From assembly GCA_963780395.1 (NCBI GenBank), contig CAWABY010000012.1, positions 1 through 64,000 on the forward strand: a DNA stretch of 64,000 nt, read 5' to 3'. Positions 34,725 through 42,599 of the stretch are shown here, piece after piece. The first letter of the stretch is position 1. Every line of letters starts with the position of its first letter. The stretch comes from VGBV01 sp963780395. Lineage in GTDB: Bacteria; Actinomycetota; Thermoleophilia; Solirubrobacterales; 70-9. Below the pieces are notes generated by a model. The model ran no database searches and had not been told where the DNA came from. It saw only the letters and a program-made list of their open reading frames with translations. Made by a program: the position numbers and the translations under genes.

Positions 34725-36080
34725 GTGGACCGCCTCTCGATCAGGGCGAAGCTGACCGCGGCCTTCGCCGCCGCGATGGTCGTAGTGCTGGTCCTGGCCG
34801 GCTTTTTCGTCTACGAGCGCGTCAGCAGTGATCTCAACGAGACGCTCGAGAATTCGCTGCGCTCCCGCTCGGACAACCTGGCATCGCTCGTGGAGAGCAC
34901 CGGCAGGCCTCCGGAACTGAGCAGCAACCTGCTCGAGGGCGAAGAGGGCTTCTCGATGGTCCTGACCCCGGAGGGTCGCGTGGTCGCGTCCACCCTGCCG
35001 CCCGGATCTCCACAGCCCCTGAGCTCCGCGGAACTCGCCGCCGCCGATGGCGGGCCGGTCCTGACCGGTGACCGCACGGTCGAAGGGGTCGAGGGTCAGA
35101 CCAGGATCCTGGCCCAGGCCGCCGACTCCGGTCGCACCGAGTATGTAGTCGTCGCCGGAGCCTCCACGGGTGACCGCGAAGAGGCGCTCGCCGGGCTCGC
35201 GGGATCGTTCCTGGTCGGGGGCCCGATCGCGCTTCTGGTCGCGTCAGGACTCGGCTACGTGCTGGCCGGCCGCGCCCTTGCGCCGGTCGAGGCGATGCGG
35301 CGCCGCGCGGCCGAGATCACCCTCGAGCGCAGCGGCGAGCGGCTGCCCCTCCCGCGCGCCGAGGACGAGATCCACGACCTCGGCGCCACGCTGAACACGA
35401 TGCTTGACCGGATCGAGGCCTCGCTTGACCGCGAGCGGGTATTCGTCGCCGACGCCAGCCACGAGCTACGGACCCCGCTGGCGATCCTGCGCACCGAGCT
35501 GGAGCTGGCCGAGCGCCAGCAGCGATCGCCCGCGGAGCTGCGCGCGGCCATCGTTTCGGCGGGCGAGGAGGTGGACCGCCTCTCGCGCCTTGCCGATGAC
35601 CTGCTGGTGATCGCGCGCTCAGACCAGGGCCGACTGCCGATCAAGCGTGAGCCGGTCCAGCTGCACGAACTGCTCGACCGCGTCAGCGGCCGCTTCCAAC
35701 AGCGCGCCGAGGAAGCCGGACGCTCCATCAGCGTCGAGGCGCCGGCGCGCGCGGGCGCCGAGCTCGATCCGCTCCGGATCGAGCAGGCGATGGGCAACCT
35801 GGTCGACAACGCACTGCGCCACGGCGAGGGGCGGATCAGCCTGGGAGCCTCAGCGAACGGCGACCGCGCCCAGCTCTGGGTCGCCGACGAGGGAAACGGC
35901 CTGGGGACGGGGTTCGAGGATCGCGCCTTCGAGCGCTTCACCCGCGCCGACGAGGGCCGCACCGGGGGAGGCGCCGGTCTGGGCCTGGCGATCGTGCGCG
36001 CGATCGCGCGGGCGCACGGCGGCGAGGTGCGCCCGGACGGGGCTCGGATCGTGCTCACGATCCCGGCCACAGGCGCCTGA
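34725..36080 (+). CDS. Sensor histidine kinase (TCS-2)
   Basis: 451 residues from GTG 34725. The first membrane helix (KLTAAFAAAMVVVLVLAGFF) and second (FLVGGPIALLVASGLGYVLAG) enclose an extracytoplasmic sensor of about 150 residues. A HAMP domain follows (RAAEITLERSGERLPLPRAE). The phosphoacceptor His246 lies in VADASHELRTPLAILRTELE. The ATPase domain has the N box MGNLVDNALRHGEG, GLGTGF (G1), FTRADEGRTGGGAGLGLAIV (F and G2 boxes). It forms the sensor half of TCS-2 with the regulator directly upstream. The genes downstream code for small exported proteins, so it probably senses an envelope condition. Confidence 0.93.
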   Translation: MDRLSIRAKLTAAFAAAMVVVLVLAGFFVYERVSSDLNETLENSLRSRSDNLASLVESTGRPPELSSNLLEGEEGFSMVLTPEGRVVASTLPPGSPQPLSSAELAAADGGPVLTGDRTVEGVEGQTRILAQAADSGRTEYVVVAGASTGDREEALAGLAGSFLVGGPIALLVASGLGYVLAGRALAPVEAMRRRAAEITLERSGERLPLPRAEDEIHDLGATLNTMLDRIEASLDRERVFVADASHELRTPLAILRTELELAERQQRSPAELRAAIVSAGEEVDRLSRLADDLLVIARSDQGRLPIKREPVQLHELLDRVSGRFQQRAEEAGRSISVEAPARAGAELDPLRIEQAMGNLVDNALRHGEGRISLGASANGDRAQLWVADEGNGLGTGFEDRAFERFTRADEGRTGGGAGLGLAIVRAIARAHGGEVRPDGARIVLTIPATGA

Positions 36081-36097
36081 GCGCTTTCCTAAAGACG

Positions 36098-36119
36098 ATT
36101 CTCACCGCCGCCTAACGGC
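36098..36119 (+). promoter_or_regulatory. TCS-2 box before the first PepSY-like gene
   Basis: ATTCTCACCGC (36098-36108) and CGCCTAACGGC (36109-36119) share CT.AC at the same position in 11-bp register. The second unit is weaker. A third possible half site, CCTAAA, lies at 36088-36093, slightly out of register. Confidence 0.5.
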
Positions 36120-36194
36120 CATCCCATCCGCCCCCTCCAAAGTTGCGGGCGTAATCGAAACCCCAGTCCAGAACCTGGACGAAAGGAGAATCAA

Positions 36195-36533
36195 ATGACC
36201 CGCAACAAGAAGATCATCGCCGTGGCCGCCAGCGTGGCGGCCTTGGGCGCCGGCGGCGCCGCCATCGCGAGCGCCACCGGAGCCGGCCCGCTCGGCGACG
36301 ACAGCGAGAAGCCCATCAACGGTCCTGCCCTGGAGCAGGCGAGCGCCGCGGCGCTGGCCCACACGGGCCAGGGCTCGGTCTCGGACACCGAGGTCGGCGA
36401 CGAGGAGAGCTACTACGAGGTCGAGGTCACCCTCGACGACGGTAGTCAGACCGACGTCCAGCTCGACCGCGACTTCAACGTCGTGGGCAGCGAGGCCGAC
36501 AAGGGTGGCGAGGACGAGAAGGGTGGCCAGTAG
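36195..36533 (+). CDS. Exported PepSY-like protein
   Basis: 112 residues from ATG 36195 with AAAGGAG upstream. The signal peptide (KKIIAVAASVAALGAGGAAI) is followed by one PepSY-like domain: ALEQASAAALAHTGQGSVSD as the helix and first turn, YYEVEVTLDDGSQTDVQLD as the strands. The C-terminus is acidic and Gly-rich. PepSY domains often inhibit peptidases or sense envelope state, and are common targets of adjacent two-component systems. It ends before a strong hairpin and converges on a second PepSY-like gene. Confidence 0.75.
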   Translation: MTRNKKIIAVAASVAALGAGGAAIASATGAGPLGDDSEKPINGPALEQASAAALAHTGQGSVSDTEVGDEESYYEVEVTLDDGSQTDVQLDRDFNVVGSEADKGGEDEKGGQ

Positions 36534-36563
36534 GCCCCCCTCGCATCCCGCACCTGATCGATG

Positions 36564-36592
36564 ACAAGGGCCCGCCGATGGCGGGCCCTTGT
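36564..36592. terminator. Bidirectional terminator between PepSY-like genes
   Basis: Perfect 13-bp stem ACAAGGGCCCGCC (36564-36576) with GAT loop and complement (36580-36592). The right arm ends CTTGT. It lies between the converging genes at 36195 and 36624. Confidence 0.75.
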
Positions 36593-36623
36593 CGTTGCGC
36601 TTGGAGCTGCGAGTCGACGGCGG

Positions 36624-36980
36624 TTACTCGCTGCCCTCGTTCTCCTCGCCCTCGCCCGACTCGTCCTCGCCGCCGCTGTCGTCATCCGCGGCGGTTCCGA
36701 CCGAGTCGAACTGACCACTGACGTGAACCTCTACCTGCGAGCCGTCGGGGCGCTGAACCTCGACCTCGTAGACGCCGTCGCCGTCGCCGTCCTGCTTCTC
36801 GACCTCGAGCACGGTGCCGCCACCGACCTGGTCGAGCGCGGCGGCCTTGGCCTTGTCGGCATTCGCGCCCGTCACCTGCTCCTCGGACTCGCCGCCGACG
36901 CCATAGGCGATCCCGATCCCCCCGGCCGCGAGCGCGAGCACAGCGATGCCGGCGATCAGGACCTTGCGATTGATCTTCAT
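36624..36980 (-). CDS. Exported PepSY-like protein
   Basis: 118 residues. Signal anchor KVLIAGIAVLALAAGGIGIA, then KAKAAALDQVGGGTVLEVEK and VYEVEVQRPDGSQVEVHVSG, the same helix-strand plan as the protein at 36195, so the two are divergent paralogues. The tail is very acidic (Asp, Glu, Gly, Ser). The ATG at 36980 follows AAGGGACGC. Three TCS-2 repeats lie on its coding strand at 37030-37062. These point to joint control with the neighbouring genes by TCS-2. It may be a signal-anchored rather than released protein. Confidence 0.75.
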   Translation of the reverse strand: MKINRKVLIAGIAVLALAAGGIGIAYGVGGESEEQVTGANADKAKAAALDQVGGGTVLEVEKQDGDGDGVYEVEVQRPDGSQVEVHVSGQFDSVGTAADDDSGGEDESGEGEENEGSE

Positions 36981-37029
36981 GAGCGTCCCTTCGGATTGCT
37001 TGGTGTTGCAACGGCTGTCGTAGCGCGGG

Positions 37030-37062
37030 GCGATGAAATGAGCATGAGTCGGGCGTGAGATC
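37030..37062 (-). promoter_or_regulatory. TCS-2 box: three 11-bp repeats (minus strand)
   Basis: Read on the minus strand, units at 37062-37052, 37051-37041 and 37040-37030 have CTCAC, CTCAT and TTCAT at positions 4-8 of each 11-mer. They lie 50 bases upstream of the PepSY-like gene at 36980. Confidence 0.65.
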
Positions 37063-37082
37063 CGGCCATTCCCCTGAAAATC

Positions 37083-37126
37083 GACCTCATCTGTTTCTCA
37101 CCGAATCCTCACCGAACCCTCATCCC
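37083..37126 (+). promoter_or_regulatory. TCS-2 box: four 11-bp repeats
   Basis: Units begin at 37083, 37094, 37105 and 37116. All four carry CTCA at positions 4-7, followed by T or C and then C. Two neighbouring units share CTCACCGA. The lipoprotein gene starts 67 bases later. The divergent box at 37030-37062 is 20 bases away. Confidence 0.75.
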
Positions 37127-37193
37127 GCTTCTGGAGGGTGGCCCGGTCAGACAACACGACCGGGATTCGCCGGTCAGATGAAGGGAGATTCAG

Positions 37194-37982
37194 ATGAGGA
37201 ACAGGATCAAGAAGTCGATCGCCGTCGTGGCCTTGATCGCCGTGGCGACCACGTCGGTCGCCGCCTGTGGCGGCGGCGGCAGCGGGCCCGAGGCGCCCTC
37301 CGCACAGGCGGCGGCGAACCAGGGCCTGCCCCAGGGCAGCGAGTCGGTCAAGCTCGATCCGGCGGAGTTCACCACCGAGATAACCAACCCGTACTGGCCG
37401 ATGTCACCGGGCAGCAAGTGGGTCTATAGCGGCGGCGACAAGCTGGGCGCCGATCAGAAGGTCGTCGTGGAGGTCACAAACGAGACCAAGACGATCGCCA
37501 ACGGGGTCGAGGCTGTGGTGGTCCGGGACACGGTCACCGAGAACGGCGTGCCGACCGAGGTCACCGACGATTGGTACGCCCAGGACTCCGAGGGCAACGT
37601 CTGGTACATGGGCGAGGCCACCCAGGAGTACGTCAACGGCAAGCCCGGGCCGAGGACCGGCTCCTTCGAGGCCGGCGTCGACGGCGCCCAGGCCGGGATC
37701 GCGATGCCCGCTAACCCCGAGCCGGGGCTGTCCTATCGCCAGGAGTACTACAAGGGCGAGGCCGAGGACAAGGCCTCGGTCGTCACCGTGGGCCAGGAGC
37801 AGGTCCAGGTCCCGTTCGGGTTCTACGCCAAGGACGTGCTGATGACGCGCGACCTGGTGCCGACGGAGCCCAAGGTCCAGGAGCTGAAGTTCTACGCCCC
37901 CGGCGTGGGACCGCTGCTGAGCCTGCACACCGACGGGAATCTCGGCCACGCCGAGCTCGTCAGCTACACACCGGGCGGCTAG
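37194..37982 (+). CDS. Predicted lipoprotein A of unknown function (tandem paralogue)
   Basis: 262 residues. The signal peptide ends in a lipobox (TTSVAAC, Cys near residue 25) and a Gly-rich linker. The body starts LDPAEFTTEITNPYWPMSPG, then WVYSGGDKLGADQKVVVEV, VTDDWYAQDSEGNVWYMGE, GSFEAGVDGAQAGIAMP and ends HAELVSYTPGG. The same blocks, in the same order, form lipoprotein B at 38153. The plan looks like a beta-rich extracytoplasmic domain; I do not recognise a named family. AAGGGAGATTC precedes the ATG, almost the same as at 38153. Four TCS-2 repeats lie upstream and a 14-bp terminator hairpin follows. Confidence 0.75.
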   Translation: MRNRIKKSIAVVALIAVATTSVAACGGGGSGPEAPSAQAAANQGLPQGSESVKLDPAEFTTEITNPYWPMSPGSKWVYSGGDKLGADQKVVVEVTNETKTIANGVEAVVVRDTVTENGVPTEVTDDWYAQDSEGNVWYMGEATQEYVNGKPGPRTGSFEAGVDGAQAGIAMPANPEPGLSYRQEYYKGEAEDKASVVTVGQEQVQVPFGFYAKDVLMTRDLVPTEPKVQELKFYAPGVGPLLSLHTDGNLGHAELVSYTPGG

Positions 37983-38005
37983 CCCGCCGCCAACGCGGTA
38001 GCGAG

Positions 38006-38038
38006 AGGAACGGCCCGCCAGACCGGCGGGCCGTTCCT
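38006..38038 (+). terminator. Terminator hairpin after lipoprotein A
   Basis: Perfect 14-bp stem AGGAACGGCCCGCC (38006-38019) with its complement (38025-38038) and a 5-base loop. It abuts the next TCS-2 box. Confidence 0.75.
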
Positions 38039-38082
38039 GTTCTCATCTGCGGTTCATCCACCCCTCATCACACTCTCACCGA
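38039..38082 (+). promoter_or_regulatory. TCS-2 box: four 11-bp repeats
   Basis: Units begin at 38039, 38050, 38061 and 38072; positions 4-7 read CTCA, TTCA, CTCA, CTCA, each followed by TC or CC. The lipoprotein B gene starts 71 bases later, almost the same distance as for lipoprotein A (68). Confidence 0.75.
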
Positions 38083-38152
38083 GGTCAACGAGGCTGACGA
38101 CGACGTGTCAACTGAGCCGGGTTGCGACGGCCAGGACCGAAGGGAGATTCGA

Positions 38153-38929
38153 ATGAGGAGCAGCAGGAGCAAACGAATCAGCAGGCCGATCGCCGCCCTA
38201 GCCGTCCTGGCCGCGGCGCTGATGGTGACGGCCTGCGGCAACGACGACGAGGGCAACGGCGACTCCGGCGGCAGCTCCTCGCTGCCGACCGGCAGCGAGC
38301 CGGCCAACCTCGATCCTGCAGAGTTCACGGCCGATATCACCAACCCCTACTGGCCGATGGCCGTCGGTAGCGAGTGGGTCTACAGAGAGCAGGACCCCGA
38401 GGGGGAGCTCAAGGTCGTGGTCACCGTCACCGACCAGACCAGACAGATCGCCAACGGCGTCGAGGCGCGAGTCGTCCACGACGAGGTCAGCCGAGCCGGC
38501 GAGCCCGTCGAGATCACCGACGACTGGTACGCCCAGGACGCCGACGGCACTATCTGGTACCTCGGCGAGGACACGGCCGAGTACGAGAACGGCAAAGTCG
38601 TCTCGCGCGAGGGCTCGTTCGAAGCAGGCGTCGACGGCGCCGAGCCCGGCGTGATCATGCCGGGCGACCCGCAGCCGGGGCTCGAATATCGCCAGGAGTA
38701 CCTGGAGGGCGAGGCCGAGGACTTCGCCTCGGTGCTCGGATTCGCACTGCAGGTCGAGGTCCCGGCCGGGCGCTACGACAACGTCCTGCAGACCCAGGAC
38801 GTGAACCCACTAGGCGACCCGCAGCAGGTGGAGAACAAGTTCTTCGCCAAGGGCGTAGGCCCGCTGCTGACCATCGACCTCACCGGCTCGGGCCGCGAGG
38901 AGCTGGTCAGCTACACGCCGGGCGGCTAA
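38153..38929 (+). CDS. Predicted lipoprotein B of unknown function (tandem paralogue)
   Basis: 258 residues from ATG 38153 (AAGGGAGATTCGA upstream). The lipobox is LMVTAC. The mature part repeats the blocks of lipoprotein A: LDPAEFTADITNPYWPMAVG, WVYREQDPEGELKVVV, EITDDWYAQDADGTIWYLGE, GSFEAGVDGAEPGVIMPGD and ELVSYTPGG. An in-frame upstream start at 38105 would place a long, charged region before the signal peptide and is rejected. Gene order, spacing of box to start and leader sequence match lipoprotein A. This indicates a tandem duplication that included the regulatory region. Role unknown; surface exposure is very likely. Confidence 0.75.
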   Translation: MRSSRSKRISRPIAALAVLAAALMVTACGNDDEGNGDSGGSSSLPTGSEPANLDPAEFTADITNPYWPMAVGSEWVYREQDPEGELKVVVTVTDQTRQIANGVEARVVHDEVSRAGEPVEITDDWYAQDADGTIWYLGEDTAEYENGKVVSREGSFEAGVDGAEPGVIMPGDPQPGLEYRQEYLEGEAEDFASVLGFALQVEVPAGRYDNVLQTQDVNPLGDPQQVENKFFAKGVGPLLTIDLTGSGREELVSYTPGG

Positions 38930-39032
38930 GGAGAGGTCCGTAGCCGCTGGGATACTGCGCCGCGGCGCCCAAGGCGGCGCCGCGGCGCCCGTTCGGGGCG
39001 TCGCGCGAAGGGAAAAACGAAAGGGAGACGCA

Positions 39033-39644
39033 ATGAGCGCGAACAGGCTCGGCGCCCTGACGGGCGTCGGTTTCGTGGTTTTTCTGATTCTCAGCTTCGT
39101 GGTCGCGGGAGAGCCGCCCGCGCAGGACGATTCCGCCCAGGAGATCGTCGACTTCTATACCGACAACGAGAGCCAGGTCTGGATCGGCGTTTCCCTGTCG
39201 ATGGTGGCGGCCACGCTGCTCGTGCTGTTCGGGGGCTACCTGAGAAAGGTGCTTCGGGCGGCAGAGGGAGAGGGGCACATGCTCTCCTCGGTCGTGCTGG
39301 CCGGAGCGACGATCGTCGCGGTAGGCGCCGCGTTCGACGCCACCCTCAGCGTCGCTTTGGTCGAGACCGTGGACGACATCGATCCGGTCGGCGTGCAGAC
39401 GCTGAACGCCCTCTGGAACAACGACTACATCCCGATCGGCCTGGGCGCGATGATCCTCTCCCTGGCAGCCGGGCTGTCGGTCATTCGCCACGGGGCACTG
39501 CCGAAGTGGCTCGGCTGGGCCGCGATTCTGTTTGCGGTCATCTCGGTGACGCCGATCGGCTTCGCCGGAGTCATCGGCACCGCCCTCTGGATCCTCGTGG
39601 TCAGCATCATGCTGGCGATGAGGGCGGATTCCGCTACGGCATAG
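39033..39644 (+). CDS. Multi-pass membrane protein of unknown function
   Basis: 203 residues with about six hydrophobic helices: LTGVGFVVFLILSFVVAG, SLSMVAATLLVLFGGYL, VVLAGATIVAVGAAFDAT, PIGLGAMILSLAAGLSVI, WAAILFAVISVTPIGFAG and GTALWILVVSIMLAM. The arrangement resembles DUF4386-type small membrane proteins; this match is tentative. AAAGGGAGACG precedes the ATG. It follows lipoprotein B by about 100 bases that contain two copies of GCGCCGCGGCGCCC, a GC-rich direct and inverted repeat that may terminate transcription. No TCS-2 box is seen before it. A 13-bp terminator follows. Confidence 0.7.
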   Translation: MSANRLGALTGVGFVVFLILSFVVAGEPPAQDDSAQEIVDFYTDNESQVWIGVSLSMVAATLLVLFGGYLRKVLRAAEGEGHMLSSVVLAGATIVAVGAAFDATLSVALVETVDDIDPVGVQTLNALWNNDYIPIGLGAMILSLAAGLSVIRHGALPKWLGWAAILFAVISVTPIGFAGVIGTALWILVVSIMLAMRADSATA

Positions 39645-39668
39645 CGTCCCCTCCGGGATGCGCGCGTT

Positions 39669-39702
39669 GAGCCCGACCGCGTCGGCGGGCGCGGTCGGGC
39701 TC
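39669..39702 (+). terminator. Terminator hairpin after the membrane protein
   Basis: 13-bp perfect stem GAGCCCGACCGCG (39669-39681) with its complement (39690-39702) and an 8-base loop, 25 bases past the stop at 39644. Confidence 0.65.
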
Positions 39703-39734
39703 ACGCGACTTGACGCGGTTGCTTTGATGTGGGT

Positions 39735-40001
39735 ATGGCCACCTGCACGCATCTCGACACGATCAAAGTAGAAGTGCCCGACGAGATCCCCGGCTGCGAG
39801 GAGTGCCTGAAGACCGGCGACCGCTGGGTGCACCTGAGGCTCTGCCGCGAGTGCGGCAAGATCGGCTGCTGCGACAGCTCGCCGAACCGCCACGCGAGCT
39901 CGCACGCGGCCGACAGCGGCCACCCGATCGTGAGCTCGCTCGAGCCGGGCGAGGACTGGTACTGGTGCTACGTGGACGAGGTCGCCTTCGAGGTCGCGTA
40001 G
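39735..40001 (+). CDS. UBP-type zinc finger protein
   Basis: 88 residues from ATG 39735. The cysteines and histidines follow the UBP (ZnF-UBP/BUZ) finger: CTHLD, PGCEECLKTG, LRLCRECGKIGCCDSS, NRHASSHAADSGHPI and DWYWCYVDE. In eukaryotes this fold binds the free C-terminus of ubiquitin. In bacteria it is a small stand-alone protein of unknown partner, fairly common in actinobacteria. A start at GTG 39729 is possible but adds only two residues. The 3' end overlaps the last bases of the convergent MMPL gene. Confidence 0.85.
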   Translation: MATCTHLDTIKVEVPDEIPGCEECLKTGDRWVHLRLCRECGKIGCCDSSPNRHASSHAADSGHPIVSSLEPGEDWYWCYVDEVAFEVA

Positions 40002-42208
40002 GCCGAGGGAGCAGCCGCTCGGCCGCGCCGGCCTCCGGACTGCTCGGTGGCGACCGTGGATTCACCGTGGCCGAAGCGGATCTCGGGCAGCACCCGGCCG
40101 AGCCACGGGGGCAGATACCAGGCGGCGCCGCCCGCGAGCCGCATGAACACGGGCAGCAGGTTGAGCCGGACCTGGAAGTTTCGAGCAGCACGCGACGCCG
40201 AGGATCACTCCCATCTCCTTCGGCGGCAGCGGCCCGGAGAGGGCGAAGGTGAAGAAGACGGCGACCATCACGGCTGCCGGCGGCGAGGATGACCCGGCCG
40301 GAGCGCGCCACCCTACGACCATCGCCTCGCGCGCGTCGCCGTGCTGCTCCCAGTGCTCCCGCGCCGAGGAGAGCAGGAACACCGTGTAGTCCATCGCGAT
40401 CGCGAAGATCATCGCGAAGAAGAAGACGGGCGCCCAGGCGTCGAGGAAGCCCTGGGACTCGAAGCCGAGCAGGCCGGCGAGGTGCCCGTCCTGGAAGATC
40501 AGGGTGCGCGACGCCGAAGGCCGCCCGGTCGCCAGCAGGTTCGCGAGCACCCCGATCGCCGCGATCAGCGGCGCCTGGAAGCGCGACCAGCAGCAGCAGG
40601 AAGCCGAGCGCGAGCACGACGCCGATCACGAGCGGCGTCTTCGCGGCCAGCGCCCGCTCGAGGTCGTGGTTCTCGGCGGCCGCCCGCCGACCAGTGCGCC
40701 GGCGGGAAGGTCGTCGCGCAGCGCGGTCGACCGTGTCCCCGAACGTCGGCGCTCGGACGGGCCGCTGCGAGGGGACCGCCGTGGACCAGCGCCGTGCCGC
40801 CGGCGCCGGTCTGCGCGGGCTGTAACCGAGGCGATGCCGGCGTCTGCAGCCAGCGGCCTCGCCCGCCGCGCGCGGCGCTCAGCCGCGGCGCGACGACCTG
40901 GAGCGCGCCGGGCGCGCCCGCGCCGAAGGCGGCCTGGATCTGCTCGTAGCCGACGCCGCGAGCTGTCGTCCTCGGGCACGACCTTGATCGAGGGCATGCC
41001 CGTGTCCAGGCCGCAGCACCGGCAGCGTCGAGCCCGACCAGCAGCGACCAGCGCGACGCCGCCGAACAGCAGCGGGCGGCGCCACAGCCGCTCCGGCCCC
41101 AGCGCGCGAAACGGGGCGAGCGGTGCTCGCCGCTGTGCACCCAGGGCAGGGCGAGCTTGTCCACGCGCGGCCCGAGCTTGGCGAGCACGGCCGGAAGCAG
41201 CGTCAGCGTCGCCGCCAGCACGAAGGCGACCGAGACCATGATCCCGAGCGCGATCGATCGGAACGCCGGGCTGGGGACGAGCATCACCGCCGACAGCGAG
41301 ATCAGCACGGTGATCGCCGGAGAACAGCACCGCCTTGCCGGCCGTGTCCATCGTCACGGCCGACCGCGTCGATCGAGCTGAAGCGGCTGAGCCGAAGTAC
41401 GCGGTGCGGAAGCGCATGACGATGAACAGGGCGTAGTCGATGCCCAGCGCGAGGGCGAACATCAGCGCGAAGTTCATCGCCCAGATCGAGATCGGCGACG
41501 ATCTGCGGTTCCCAGGTAGAGCGACGCCGGCCGAGGCGACGAGGCCGAGGATGGTCAGCATCAGCGGCAGCCCGGCGGCGACGAGCGAGCCGAAGGCCAG
41601 CACGCAGGATCGCGAGCGTGACGGGCCAGGAGATGAGCTCGGACTTGAGCATCGCCTCCTTGTTGGCCTCGTTGAAGTCCGACCACATGCCGGAGGCGCC
41701 GGTCAAGTCGACCTCGACGCCCTTGGGCGCGTCAGCCGCCAGCTCGGCCTTCAGGTCCGACAGCGGCCTCGACCATCGCGTCGGGGTCGGCCGCCGCCCC
41801 TGCCTGGATCACGAGCCGTGTGCCCGTCGGCCGAGATCGCGCCGCCGGGGGCGGAGGACGCGCCTGACCGCCGGGTCGGCGGCCAGGGTCTCGCGCGTGT
41901 CCCCGACGGCGCGGGCGAAGGCCGGATCGGAGGCTCTGGAAACGCTCCGGAGTGGATCGCGACCTGGATCGCGTAGGCGCCGTTGCCGCCGAAGCTGCTG
42001 TCGATCGCCTCGCGCCTCGCACCGACTCGGAGCCGTTCGCCTGCCAGCCGGCGCCCGAGAGCGCGTGCTCGACCCTGGGGCGCAGCGCGCCCAGGACCAC
42101 CGCCAGCACCGCCCACGTCCCGAACACCCAGGCCCGGTGCGTGGCGGCGAAGCGCCCCAAGCGGCCGATCGGGCCGAGTTCTGCTGGGCTGGTCGCTACT
42201 CTGAACAT
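39968..42208 (-). pseudogene. MMPL/RND-family transporter, disrupted by many frameshifts
   Basis: Starts MFRVATSPAELGPIGRLGRF at 42208, then RAWVFGTWAVLAVVLGAL (first helix). Later conserved parts appear in shifting frames: LTILGLVASAGVAL, IWAMNFALMFALALGIDYAL, SIALGIMVSVAFVLAATLTL, and in the second half VFFFAMIFAIAMDYTVFLLS. The C-terminus is GGAAWYLPPWLGRVLPEI. This is the typical two-fold repeat of MMPL transporters, which export lipids or hydrophobic compounds. About ten indels in 2.2 kb break it, with no internal loss of conserved segments, so errors are more likely than decay. It is divergent from an ArsR-type regulator with a shared operator. Confidence 0.7.
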
Positions 42209-42228
42209 TGCAACTGCACGCTAACACA

Positions 42229-42246
42229 ACTTTACAGTTGTAAAGT
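42229..42246. promoter_or_regulatory. Operator palindrome between the MMPL and ArsR genes
   Basis: ACTTTACA-GT-TGTAAAGT is a perfect 8-bp inverted repeat. An overlapping inverted repeat CAACT-TTAC-AGTTG (42228-42241) shares its left arm. It is AT-rich in a GC-rich region and lies 18 bases before the ArsR ATG and 21 bases before the MMPL ATG on the other strand. Confidence 0.7.
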
Positions 42247-42263
42247 GGTACGTGGATCACAAG

Positions 42264-42599
42264 ATGGCGATCGAGCTGAACGTAGCAGAACGCGGAGTTG
42301 ATTGCGCGCCGATTCAAGGCGCTCTCGGACCCCACTCGCCTGCGGGTCCTGAACCAGCTGCGCCAGCGCGGCGAGGGATCGGTGGGCGAGATCGCCGAGG
42401 GGATCGAGGGCTCCCAGCAGAACGTCTCCAAGCACCTGGGGGCGCTCGCGCCGAGGGCTTCGTCGCCAGGCGAAAGCAGGGGACGAGCTCGATCTACCGC
42501 ATCAGCGACCCCACCGTGCTGGAGCTGTGCGAAGTGGTGAGCGCCGGCATCGAGGCCCAACTCGCGCAGATCGAGGCCGCGCTGGCCCGGCGCCCCTAG
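42264..42599 (+). CDS. ArsR-family regulator (two frameshifts)
   Basis: The core reads LIARRFKALSDPTRLRVLNQ, then QRGEGSVGEIAEGIEGSQQN and VSKHLGAL, a classic ArsR winged helix. The ATG at 42264 (MAIELNVA) connects to the core after a one-base shift near 42285. The frame shifts again after HLGAL near 42450 and continues AEGFVARRKQGTSSIYRISD, then LELCEVVSAGIEAQLAQIE to TAG 42599. Total about 111 residues, as usual for the family. No metal-binding Cys pair (ELCVCDL) is present, so the ligand is not arsenite-like. It probably represses the divergent MMPL transporter through the palindrome at 42229. Confidence 0.8.
   Translation: MAIELNVAERGVDCAPIQGALGPHSPAGPEPAAPARRGIGGRDRRGDRGLPAERLQAPGGARAEGFVARRKQGTSSIYRISDPTVLELCEVVSAGIEAQLAQIEAALARRP

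Noticed and set aside
38958..38990. Two copies of GCGCCGCGGCGCCC before the gene at 39033 as a mobile or regulatory repeat
   Set aside because: They are self-complementary GC-rich repeats that most simply act as a terminator for lipoprotein B. Too short and simple for more.
41751..42596. 282-codon C-terminal extension of amine oxidase 1
   Set aside because: It is antisense to arsR and MMPL and shows no domain. A one-base correction gives a normal family end at 42596.
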